In this document: positions 35,695-43,245 of the stretch, piece by piece
Layout of the letters: every line of letters begins with the position of its first letter
Position numbering within the stretch: the stretch's first letter is position 1
NCBI RefSeq assembly: GCF_014779555.2
Contig: NZ_CP094357.1
Location: 930,001-994,000 of the forward strand
DNA from: Lysobacter capsici
GTDB taxonomy: Bacteria; Pseudomonadota; Gammaproteobacteria; Xanthomonadales; Xanthomonadaceae
DNA: 64,000 nucleotides
Direction: 5' to 3'
Notes under the pieces: generated by a model
Told to the model about the DNA's origin: nothing
What the model saw: the letters and a program-made list of their open reading frames with translations, nothing else
Databases searched by the model: none
Program-made: the position numbers and the translations under genes

Positions 35695-37707
35695 ATGCGT
35701 GGTTTGGTCGGCTTGTTGGCGGCACTGGTGTTGCTCGGCGGCAGCGGTTGCGCCGTGGTCAAGGTCAAGGAACGCGCGTTCGGCGATATCGCCGCCGAGC
35801 GCAATCTCGATGCGCTCAACGGCGGCAAGCTCAGCACCGCGTCGGCGACCGCGCTGGGTTCGGCCGGGCTCGACCCGGAGCTGTGCGCGCGCGACCCGGC
35901 GCCGTGCATCGAACAATTGCGGCCGCTCGCGTCGAGCGAATCGTGGCTGGCGACGGCGTCGGAACTGCAATTGCTGCGCATGAACGCCGCGCCGGCGACG
36001 GTCAGCAAGGCCGCCGAGAGCGCGGGCCTGTCGCGACGCAAGGCCGCGGCGGTCGAAGCCGGCGAAGGCGACGCCAACGCGGCCGCCGCGAGCCAGGTCG
36101 CCACCGACGAGCGCACCCGCGCCGCGGTCGAAACCGCGCGCTACGCCTACGCCTATCTGTTCCTGACCGCGCGCACGCCCGAGCAGCGCGTGTTCGAAGC
36201 GCGCCAGCAACGCGTGCTGCAGTACTACAACCGCGCGGTCGACGTCGTCGCCCAGGCCGCGTTCGAAGCCAGCCGCGGCCAGGTCGGCGCCTCGCCGCTG
36301 CGGGTCGGCGGTTTGAATCTCGGCATCGGCCTGCATGGCTACGAAGCTTCGGAGATCAGCCTGCAACCCGAGGCCTTGCTCGCCTCCGACACGCTCGGCT
36401 TCGACAACCTGCGCGCGGTGTATCGCCGCGACGGCTTCGGTACCGGCCTGGTCGCGGTGTTTCCGCGGCGCGCGCCGTCGCCGGCGCCGATCACGCCGGC
36501 CGATGAAGCCAGCGCGGACGACACGCCGTATCGCGACACCCGCTATCTGCCGGTGACCGCGACCCTGCGCTTCGACGGCGACAGCCTGGACGCGGTGCTG
36601 GCGAGCGATCAGGCCAGCATGGACGTCTACAACCCGTATCGCATCGACAGCGAAACCATCGGCGGGCGCAAGGTGCCGCTGGCGGCGAATTACTCGGCCG
36701 CCTACGGCGTGTGGCTGGCGCGTTCGGAACTGGCGCGCTTGAGTCTGTCGAGCCTGCTGCGGCCCAAGCAGGCGCGCGCGTTCAAGCCGCGCATCTACCT
36801 CAACCAACCTTACGATCCGAACAAGCGGGTGATCGTGCTGGTGCATGGCCTGGCCAGCAGCCCGGAGGCCTGGGTCAATCTCGCCAACGAGATCCTCGGC
36901 GACGAGGCGCTGCGCAAGCACTATCAGCTGTGGCAGGTGTTCTATCCGACCAACATCGGCATCCTGGCCAATCGCGCGGCGATCGCGTCGGCGCTGGACA
37001 AGACGTTCAAGCACTACGATCCCGAAGGCGACGATGTCGCCAGTCGGGATGCGGTGTTGGTGGGGCATAGCATGGGTGGAGTGATTTCGCGGCTGTTGGT
37101 CAGCGACAGCGGCGAGCAGGTGCTCGACGAAACCCTCAAGGCCTTCGATCCGGCGGTCGCGCAGCGCTTGCGCAAGGAACCGCTGGTGCGCGCGCTGACC
37201 GTGTTCCAGCCGATGCCGCAGTTCGGCCGGGTGGTGTTCCTGGCCTCGCCGCATCGCGGCGCGGTGGTCACCGACGGCTGGCCGCTGCGGATGGTACGCA
37301 AGCTGATCCGCCTGCCGTTCGATGTCTTGCGCGAGGCCGCCGAACTGGCGCAGCGCACCAAGGTCGATCAGGACGAGTTACAGAAGGTCGGTTTCCGCAA
37401 GGGCCGCCCGCCGACCGGCCCGGACGATCTGAGTCCGAATTCCTTGTTCATGCGCAGCACCGAGAAGTTGCCGATCGAAGCCGGCCTGCCGTACCACACC
37501 ATCGTCGGTCAGCGCGATCCGAAGATCGCGCTGCTGCAATCCAGCGACGGCGCGGTGCCGTACCGCAGCGCGCATCTGGATGGCGCCTTGTCGGAGAAGG
37601 TGATCGTGTCCGGCCACAGCGTGCAGGAAACGCCGCAGGCGATCCTGGAGTTGCGGCGGATTCTGCGCGTCGATATGGCGCAGTACGGGAAGAATGCGAA
37701 GCGGTAA
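35695..37707 (+). CDS. alpha/beta hydrolase lipoprotein
   Basis: A 670-residue envelope protein. The N terminus is a lipoprotein-type signal (LVGLLAALVLLGGSGCAVVK), then a long helical and beta region of unknown function. The C-terminal half is an alpha/beta hydrolase with the oxyanion region VLVHGLASSPEAWVNLANE near residue 380, the nucleophile elbow VLVGHSMGGVISRLL near residue 456, and a late GHS-containing segment (VIVSGHSVQE) that may hold the catalytic His. It may be a lipase or esterase; the substrate is unknown. It is divergent from the MACPF operon and transcribed alone. Confidence 0.85.
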   Translation: MRGLVGLLAALVLLGGSGCAVVKVKERAFGDIAAERNLDALNGGKLSTASATALGSAGLDPELCARDPAPCIEQLRPLASSESWLATASELQLLRMNAAPATVSKAAESAGLSRRKAAAVEAGEGDANAAAASQVATDERTRAAVETARYAYAYLFLTARTPEQRVFEARQQRVLQYYNRAVDVVAQAAFEASRGQVGASPLRVGGLNLGIGLHGYEASEISLQPEALLASDTLGFDNLRAVYRRDGFGTGLVAVFPRRAPSPAPITPADEASADDTPYRDTRYLPVTATLRFDGDSLDAVLASDQASMDVYNPYRIDSETIGGRKVPLAANYSAAYGVWLARSELARLSLSSLLRPKQARAFKPRIYLNQPYDPNKRVIVLVHGLASSPEAWVNLANEILGDEALRKHYQLWQVFYPTNIGILANRAAIASALDKTFKHYDPEGDDVASRDAVLVGHSMGGVISRLLVSDSGEQVLDETLKAFDPAVAQRLRKEPLVRALTVFQPMPQFGRVVFLASPHRGAVVTDGWPLRMVRKLIRLPFDVLREAAELAQRTKVDQDELQKVGFRKGRPPTGPDDLSPNSLFMRSTEKLPIEAGLPYHTIVGQRDPKIALLQSSDGAVPYRSAHLDGALSEKVIVSGHSVQETPQAILELRRILRVDMAQYGKNAKR

Positions 37708-37713
37708 CGGCGC

Positions 37714-37953
37714 GGTTGGCGAGGTTGCGCGGTCGCGGCTCGCGCCGCTCCTACAAGGGGCTGTCGCGTTATCGCTGTGGGCTGGGGGTGTCGCGTTTCC
37801 GACTGTAGGAGCGGCGTGAGCCGCGACCGGCGAGGTTGGCGGAGTTGCGCGGTCGCAGCTTACACAGCTCCTACAGGGAGCCATCGCGTTATCGCTGTGG
37901 GCTGGACGTCGCGACGTTTCCGACTGTAGGAGCGGCGCGAGCCGCGACCGCCA
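37714..37953. repeat. tandem duplication of a REP-containing 120 bp unit
   Basis: Two copies, starting near 37714 and 37834, each hold one REP-like unit in each orientation (CGGTCGCGGCTCGCGCCGCT and TGTAGGAGCGGCGTGAGCCG types) around GTCGCGTTATCGCTGTGGGC. The unit in the second copy near 37850 has decayed. The block lies between the hydrolase and the convergent multicopper oxidase. Confidence 0.85.
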
Positions 37954-38036
37954 TGCCCGACTAACCGCGCGATCGCGGTTCGGACGTCATCGCCGAATGC
38001 GGCCCACCGCTGCCACGGCAGGCCGCATCTTCAACC

Positions 38037-40046
38037 TTAGTGGTGGCTGGTGGTCGAAATCCCGCCGCCCTTGCCGTCGGGCACCAGCACGCGCACGTTC
38101 TGCATCATCCCCTGGTCCTCGTGATCGAGGATGTGGCAATGCAGGACGTATTCGCCGATATAGCGCTCATAACGGGTGCGCACGTACAGGTTGTAGCCGT
38201 CCTTGACGAACAAGGTGTCCTTCCAGGTGCCTTGCAGGTTGGCGTACTGCGGATCGGTGACATTGCCGTCCTTGTCGAGGTCGCCGGTGACGCTGACTTC
38301 CTTGCCGTTCTTGTCGAGGATGCTGACGATCTGGAACGGATTGACGTGAATGTGGAAGGGGTGGCCGCCGCGCTGCGACGTCAGGTGCCACTCCTCGGTC
38401 TGGCCGAGGATCAGATCGCGCGCGGCGCTCGGATCGTAGGGCTTGCCGTCGACCAGGTAGATGTCGCCCACCTTCTTGCCGTCGACGATCTTGTCCTTGA
38501 TGTCGAACACCACCGTCTGGCCTTTGCCGTTCACCTCGCTCTTGGTAATGGTCTTGTGCGGGACGAACGCATCCAGGCGCAGATGATCGCGCAAGCCGGC
38601 GACGATCGAATCGCGCACGCCCTCGGGCATGCGCTTGTGCGCCGAGGCGACCAGCGCATCGGTCACGTAGGCTTCGACATCGGCGACCTTCGCATCGCCG
38701 GTGACGTCGGCGATACCGAGCAGCTGACGGTCCTCGGCGGCGTTGGTGATGCTGGCGCTGGCCGGCGCGAAGGCGTCGAGCACGCAGTACCGGCCGGCCT
38801 TGGGAAACACCACCAGCGCATCGCTGCGGTAACCGGGCTGCAGCATGTTCTCGCTCTTGACGATGGTCTTGGCGTGGGTCAGGCCGTCGCTGGCGACTTC
38901 GAACTGCTTGAGCGGCGCGCCGGTGCAGTTCTTGGTTACCCAGTTGTCGAGGGCCTTGCCGGACAGACCCTCGATGCTGGCCGAGGCCGCCTTCATTTCG
39001 CGGAACTGCAGGTTGACGGTGTCGCGCACGCCGGCATGCAGCAGGCGCCAGCGTTCGATGCGGCCGGCGACCAGGTCGTCGAAGGTCGGCAGCACGGTGC
39101 CGTTAATGCTGGTGTGGCGACCGGATTTCTGCCACACGCCGAAGCCGAACTGGTCGTCGTATTTCTCTATCTCGCCGACGTCGTTCTCATCGCAGGTCCA
39201 AAAGCCGGTCTCAACATCGGTCCTGATCTTGCCTTTGCTGTCGCGGCAGGCATACGCGACCTGCTGGAAGATCAGCAGCCGTTCGTGCATCGCCGCGCCG
39301 TCCGGATCGCGCAGCAGGGTGTCGATGTCGCCGGTGCGGTCGCTGGCGGGCAGGCGCTCGCCGCGTACCAGCAGCGCGCCGGCCATGCCGCTGGACACCT
39401 GCAATGCAGTGGAGCCGTGCAGATGTGGGTGATACCAGAAGGTGCCGGCCGGATGGTCGGCGGGCAGGTTGTATTCGTATTCGAACTTCACTCCGGGCCG
39501 CAGCGTCAGCAGCACGTTGTCGCTGTTGCCGGTCGGGCTGACCCACAGGCCGTGCGAATGCAGGTTGGTCGAGTTGAAGCAATGCGGGACGTTGATGTCG
39601 GCCGGATGGCAGTCGGGCTGCGGCGGCAATTGATTATCGAGCGCGATGCGCACGGTTTCGCCGGGCGAGGTGACGATGGTCGGCGCGAGGAACGGCACCT
39701 CGGGATTGGTGCCCGGGCTCTGGTAGGAACGCAGCTTGACCGTGTCGAACTTTTGGCCCTTGGGATCCCAGATTTTCGAGGTGGTGAAAGCGATGCGCAG
39801 GTCGAGCTTGGCTTCGCGCGTGTCCAGCGGCTTGGCGCCGGCCTCGGTCAGGCTCAGCAGCGGTTTGGCGCTGTCGCCCGAGCGCAGCATGCGCGCGAAC
39901 ACTGGCTGTTCGAGTTCGCGCGGGGCGGGTTTTTCCTGCGCCGGCGCGGTCATGGGCGCGGCGATGAGCACGCACAGCGCGAGCGCGAGCGGACTGCGCG
40001 GACGCGATCGCGATTGAACGGCGGGAATCGAAGAAAGGCGTTCCAT
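38037..40046 (-). CDS. periplasmic multicopper oxidase
   Basis: A 669-residue oxidase with a Tat/Sec-like signal (arginine-rich start, LALALCVLIAAPMTAPAQ). All copper motifs are present: NLHSHGLW near residue 165, WYHPHLHG near 205, HPFHIHVNPF near 566 and the type 1 motif HCHILDHEDQGMM near 637. It should oxidise a metal ion or phenolic substrate and reduce oxygen to water. The sequence is longer than CotA or CueO because of a middle insertion with a conserved-looking DNWVTKNCTGAPLKQF part. No copper-resistance partner gene is adjacent. Confidence 0.9.
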   Translation of the reverse strand: MERLSSIPAVQSRSRPRSPLALALCVLIAAPMTAPAQEKPAPRELEQPVFARMLRSGDSAKPLLSLTEAGAKPLDTREAKLDLRIAFTTSKIWDPKGQKFDTVKLRSYQSPGTNPEVPFLAPTIVTSPGETVRIALDNQLPPQPDCHPADINVPHCFNSTNLHSHGLWVSPTGNSDNVLLTLRPGVKFEYEYNLPADHPAGTFWYHPHLHGSTALQVSSGMAGALLVRGERLPASDRTGDIDTLLRDPDGAAMHERLLIFQQVAYACRDSKGKIRTDVETGFWTCDENDVGEIEKYDDQFGFGVWQKSGRHTSINGTVLPTFDDLVAGRIERWRLLHAGVRDTVNLQFREMKAASASIEGLSGKALDNWVTKNCTGAPLKQFEVASDGLTHAKTIVKSENMLQPGYRSDALVVFPKAGRYCVLDAFAPASASITNAAEDRQLLGIADVTGDAKVADVEAYVTDALVASAHKRMPEGVRDSIVAGLRDHLRLDAFVPHKTITKSEVNGKGQTVVFDIKDKIVDGKKVGDIYLVDGKPYDPSAARDLILGQTEEWHLTSQRGGHPFHIHVNPFQIVSILDKNGKEVSVTGDLDKDGNVTDPQYANLQGTWKDTLFVKDGYNLYVRTRYERYIGEYVLHCHILDHEDQGMMQNVRVLVPDGKGGGISTTSHH

Positions 40047-40464
40047 GCTGGGCTCCTGATGGATTGAGAGGAATGCGGTGACGGCGCCGGCGATGGCCGC
40101 GCGTGAATGACACGCGCCTGCGCGCGCCGCGCCGTCGCGTGCGGCTCGGATGTTGCGGTTCGGTCATGGCCCCTGTTGCCCGTCGTCTACGGCTGCCCGA
40201 TCGCGGAAAACCGCGCGGCGGCCGCTTCGACGGTGCTGCTGATGATTCGCTCCGTTCGCACGGCGGCGGGATCGCTCGAACTGAGAACGCGATCGCGCTG
40301 CGCCGTGCTGCCGGATCGGCATTGAGAACGGCGTCTCCTTCGCGGAGTCGGCGTGCTCGCTTGATCAACGGCGAAAGCCCGCGCGGCAGGCCAATGCGGC
40401 GCAAGGCACGGCGCCCCGCGTCGCCGCGGGGGCCGAGTGAACTCAAAGCAATTGCGATGCCGGC
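40047..40464. other. gap without recognised gene
   Basis: 418 bases between the type IV effector gene and the multicopper oxidase. No repeat, terminator or supported coding frame was seen; it should contain the promoter of the oxidase gene. Confidence 0.5.
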
Positions 40465-41883
40465 TTAGTGCTGCATCGTCTTCGCGGCTTGCGGCGCGGC
40501 CTGCGTCGGACCGGCCGGACCGATCGCGTCGAGTTGGCGCAGCGATTCTTCGGTCGCCGGCGCCTGTTGCGGCGAGGCGCTGACCCGCGTGTGCGAGGGG
40601 CTGTCGAGTTCGCCCTTGACCAGGAACACGGTCTTGCCGACTTCCTTGGTCGCCGGGTCGACGCTCAACACCACATGGTCGCCGCTGCCGATGCCGGCGG
40701 TCTTGCCTTGCACCGCCAGGGCCGCCGCGACCCGCTCCGCGTCGGGCTCGGACAATGGACTGCCGTGACGCGCGAATTCGGCCTGGACCTTGTCGCGGAT
40801 GTCGCCGATCAGCGCTTGATCGCGATGGCCCGCGCTCGCCGGCGCGGCGCGTTCGGCTTGTGCCGTCGCCGTCGCCTCGACGCCCGGCGCGATCGGATCG
40901 CGCACCGGCAGATGAGTATCGATGGTGTGGTGGAACCGGGCCTGGGTCGGCGGCGTGGTGCTGGTGTCGTAATACGGCTGCACGGTCGCGGCCGCGCCGA
41001 GGTTGAGGCCGTTGGTCTCCATGATTTCGCGATCCAGGTGCAGCGCTTTCATGTCGATGTGGACCTGCGGCTTGCCGCCTTCGGCGGTGCGGCCGTGCGC
41101 CTGCTCCCATTGGCTGATCATCGGCACGTAGATCGAGCCGTGATAGTTGGGGTAGTCGGAGTTGCCGCCATGGCCCAGCCGGGTCTGCGCCGGCGGCAGG
41201 TCGTAGAAATGCTTGGCCATGCCGGCGGTGTTGGCCGGATTGACCGCGATGGTCAGGTCCGCGCTCAAGGTCAGGCCGTCGCGCGCGGCGTAGGCGTAGT
41301 TGGGCGCGGTGCCGGTGCGGGCGATGAAGTCCGAGGCGCGGCCGGGCTGCAGGTTGTAGACATCGCCGAGGGTGGCGGTGGGCTTGGCTTCCTTGGCCGC
41401 GCTGACCAGCGCGTTCCAGCCGGCGATGTTGGCGGTGGATTCGTTGACCCGGTCGCCTTCGATCACCTTGTTCAACAGCGGGGTGTAGTCGTGCACCGCG
41501 GCCGGGTTCTTGGCCAGCGCTTCGGCTTCGGTGTAGAAGGTCGAGCGCACCGCGTCGCGCGCGCCGCGGTTGTAGCCGTGCTGCACTTCGTGGCCGAGCA
41601 CGAAGGTGATTTCGCCCTTGTTGAAATTCGCGTCGAGCCCGGCGACCGGCAACGACATGGCCTGGGTGCCGCCGTTGTACGAGCCGCCCATGTTCGGGTC
41701 GGTCAGGGCCTTGAACGATTTGAGATGGCCCGCGGCGACCGCGCCGTTCAACTGGTCGGTCAACACAGGCGAGCCCTTGATGGTGTCGCTGAGGTTCTTC
41801 ACCGCGTTGGCGCTGACGCCGGGCTGCTTGCCGAAATCGTCGATCAGTTTCTGCAGATCGGCGCTGATGGGTTTGGGCGACAT
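40465..41883 (-). CDS. type IV secretion effector with metallopeptidase-like motif and XVIPCD tail
   Basis: A 472-residue protein without a signal peptide. Residues 92-103 contain ITFVLGHEVQHG, an HExxH zinc motif (His98 to His102). The C-terminal region from about residue 340 matches the Xanthomonadales VirD4-interacting domain that marks effectors of the bacteria-killing type IV system: DQALIGDIRDKVQAEFARHG, AERVAAALAVQGKTAGIGSG, a TVFLVKGELDSPSHTRV strand and the Gln/Ala-rich end. The gene lies 30 bases after a lipoprotein gene, the usual order for an immunity-effector pair. The enzymatic target is unknown; a peptidase or peptidoglycan-directed activity is an inference. A strong AGGAGG site precedes the ATG. 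Confidence 0.85.
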   Translation of the reverse strand: MSPKPISADLQKLIDDFGKQPGVSANAVKNLSDTIKGSPVLTDQLNGAVAAGHLKSFKALTDPNMGGSYNGGTQAMSLPVAGLDANFNKGEITFVLGHEVQHGYNRGARDAVRSTFYTEAEALAKNPAAVHDYTPLLNKVIEGDRVNESTANIAGWNALVSAAKEAKPTATLGDVYNLQPGRASDFIARTGTAPNYAYAARDGLTLSADLTIAVNPANTAGMAKHFYDLPPAQTRLGHGGNSDYPNYHGSIYVPMISQWEQAHGRTAEGGKPQVHIDMKALHLDREIMETNGLNLGAAATVQPYYDTSTTPPTQARFHHTIDTHLPVRDPIAPGVEATATAQAERAAPASAGHRDQALIGDIRDKVQAEFARHGSPLSEPDAERVAAALAVQGKTAGIGSGDHVVLSVDPATKEVGKTVFLVKGELDSPSHTRVSASPQQAPATEESLRQLDAIGPAGPTQAAPQAAKTMQH

Positions 41884-41913
41884 GGCGGCCTCCTGGCCTG
41901 CGGACCGCTGGTC

Positions 41914-42555
41914 TTATTCGACGGTGATGGTTTTGACGCAGCGATGGCCGATCGCTTCGGGCGAATCGTTGGACTCGCCTTCGACGAACACGCGCAGCGT
42001 GACCGGGCCGCGGAAGTTCCAATAACTCAGACGGCCGTGCTCGGCGTAGGTCGGGCTGTCCTGAAAGCCCATGTCCTTGAGCGCGCGCGCGTACGCGTCG
42101 AAATCCAGCGCGCATACCGCGGTCATCGGCGCGGCCGGGTCGCCGGTGCGGGCGAAATCGAAGGTCAGTTGCTGGCGCGGTTCGCCCAGCTTGGGACTGA
42201 CGAGCAGGTTGTACGACCAGTTGGCGTCGATCGCCGCGCCGGCGCCGAACGAGCCGTCGCCGCTGTCGGCGCGCTGCATGCGCAGGCCGGTGTGCCGCTC
42301 CAGGTGCTCGGCGGTCAGGTCGGCGTTGGACCGCAGGCTGCCGATCAGCTTCAACACGCGCCGGCTGACGTCTTCGCCGGACAGCGGGGTCGATGGAGAG
42401 GCGGTGGTGGTCATGGGGAACTCCTGGGTGGATCGGGTGTTGGCGTCGGTAGTGGCGTCGGACGGAGCCGGCAGGCTGGCGCAGGCGCTCAGCAGGCCGC
42501 CGCACAACGGCAGCCACCACGCGCGGCGAGGGAGGGAATGCGACGGACGGGGCAT
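41914..42555 (-). CDS. putative immunity lipoprotein for the type IV effector
   Basis: A 213-residue lipoprotein with a basic start, hydrophobic segment and lipobox LLSAC (Cys25). The mature domain, from about residue 50, is of unknown family and mixed alpha/beta, with conserved-looking YWNFRGPVTLRVFVEGE and a C-terminal HRCVKTITVE. Periplasmic lipoproteins encoded next to XVIPCD effectors normally protect the producer from its own effector, and this position fits. The first start has AAGGAGGAG. A second in-frame ATG (residue 48) has its own strong AGGAG site and would give a cytoplasmic form. Confidence 0.8.
   Translation of the reverse strand: MPRPSHSLPRRAWWLPLCGGLLSACASLPAPSDATTDANTRSTQEFPMTTTASPSTPLSGEDVSRRVLKLIGSLRSNADLTAEHLERHTGLRMQRADSGDGSFGAGAAIDANWSYNLLVSPKLGEPRQQLTFDFARTGDPAAPMTAVCALDFDAYARALKDMGFQDSPTYAEHGRLSYWNFRGPVTLRVFVEGESNDSPEAIGHRCVKTITVE
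42412..42427 (-). promoter_or_regulatory. internal ribosome site and start in the immunity gene
   Basis: Read on the minus strand: AGGAGTTCCCC followed by ATGACC. The ATG (42414-42412) is codon 48 of the lipoprotein gene, directly after the export and linker region, with ideal spacing. It predicts a signal-less product starting MTTTASP. Confidence 0.55.
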
Positions 42556-42839
42556 GCGTCTCCTCCTTGGAACGCTGGGGCGGCCGCGGGGGCGGTTCGC
42601 TCCGTTGGGGTCGCGCTTGTGTGGCGGCTAGCGAGTTAACGCAGCCAGCATGCCGCTCAGGCCATCGCGGCCACAAGCGCGGGCCGGTGATGTGCGCGTC
42701 GTGGGCGGCGTTCGGCGCAAACCGGGGTCGGCTTCGCCTGTTCAGTTTTCTCGCGGCGAACGTGGCGAGCCGGCGCCGCGTCACAGCGGCGAATTCGATG
42801 TCATCGGTAACAGCCCTGCCGTTATTAGCTTTCGGCATA

Positions 42840-42999
42840 AGCGCCCGGGATCGGCTCAGGGCGTTTCAAATGAACCGGTTAGTTCTGTTTTGCAGTGCAG
42901 CGTGCAAAGGGGATAACGCTTCCTTCACGATCGCCCCGCATCCCGACGTGGGGGAGGGAGCAAAGCCCGCTACCGGTTCTACCGGAAGCGGGCTTTTTT
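42840..42999 (+). ncRNA. candidate small RNA ending at an orphan terminator
   Basis: The terminator at 42962-42999 has no plus-strand gene upstream: the immunity gene reads away and glnE starts 250 bases later. The sequence before it contains C-rich and G-rich blocks (ATCGCCCCGCATCCCGACG and GTGGGGGAGGG) that can pair, as in regulatory RNAs. The 5' end is a guess. Confidence 0.3.
42962..42999 (+). terminator. rho-independent terminator without an upstream gene
   Basis: AAAGCCCGCT pairs with AGCGGGCTTT and the inner CCGG pairs with CCGG, followed by six T residues (three within the stem). The T tract is on the plus strand. Confidence 0.85.
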
Positions 43000-43083
43000 A
43001 TTGGCTGGGGTTTTGTGCTGGGTTTTGGCGTGTGCGGCGTGAGGGTCGCTCGGTCATTGAGCGCGGCGTCGCAATCGCGGTAG

Positions 43084-43146
43084 CGCGGTCGCGGCTTGCG
43101 CCGCTCCTGCAGGAAGCGACTGTAGGAGCGGCGCAAGCCGCGACCA
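43084..43146. repeat. REP-like inverted pair upstream of glnE
   Basis: GCGGTCGCGGCTTGCGCCGC at 43084 and TGTAGGAGCGGCGCAAGCCG at 43121, with ten bases between them. It can fold into a long hairpin and lies about 100 bases before the glnE start. Confidence 0.85.
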
Positions 43147-43245
43147 CGACACGACGACTGCGTCGAAACACCATCGCAGCCGCGTCCGCATCAGCCGCCA
43201 CCAGCGTCATGCGATCATCCATGCACACCCGCATCCGCATCGTTG

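Noticed and set aside
34428..36116. A 562-codon fusion-like frame extending the MACPF-locus gene upstream
   Set aside because: Only the part from 35174 downward has protein-like features; the rest is antisense to the lipoprotein hydrolase and out of frame with the 120-residue gene, which has its own ribosome site.
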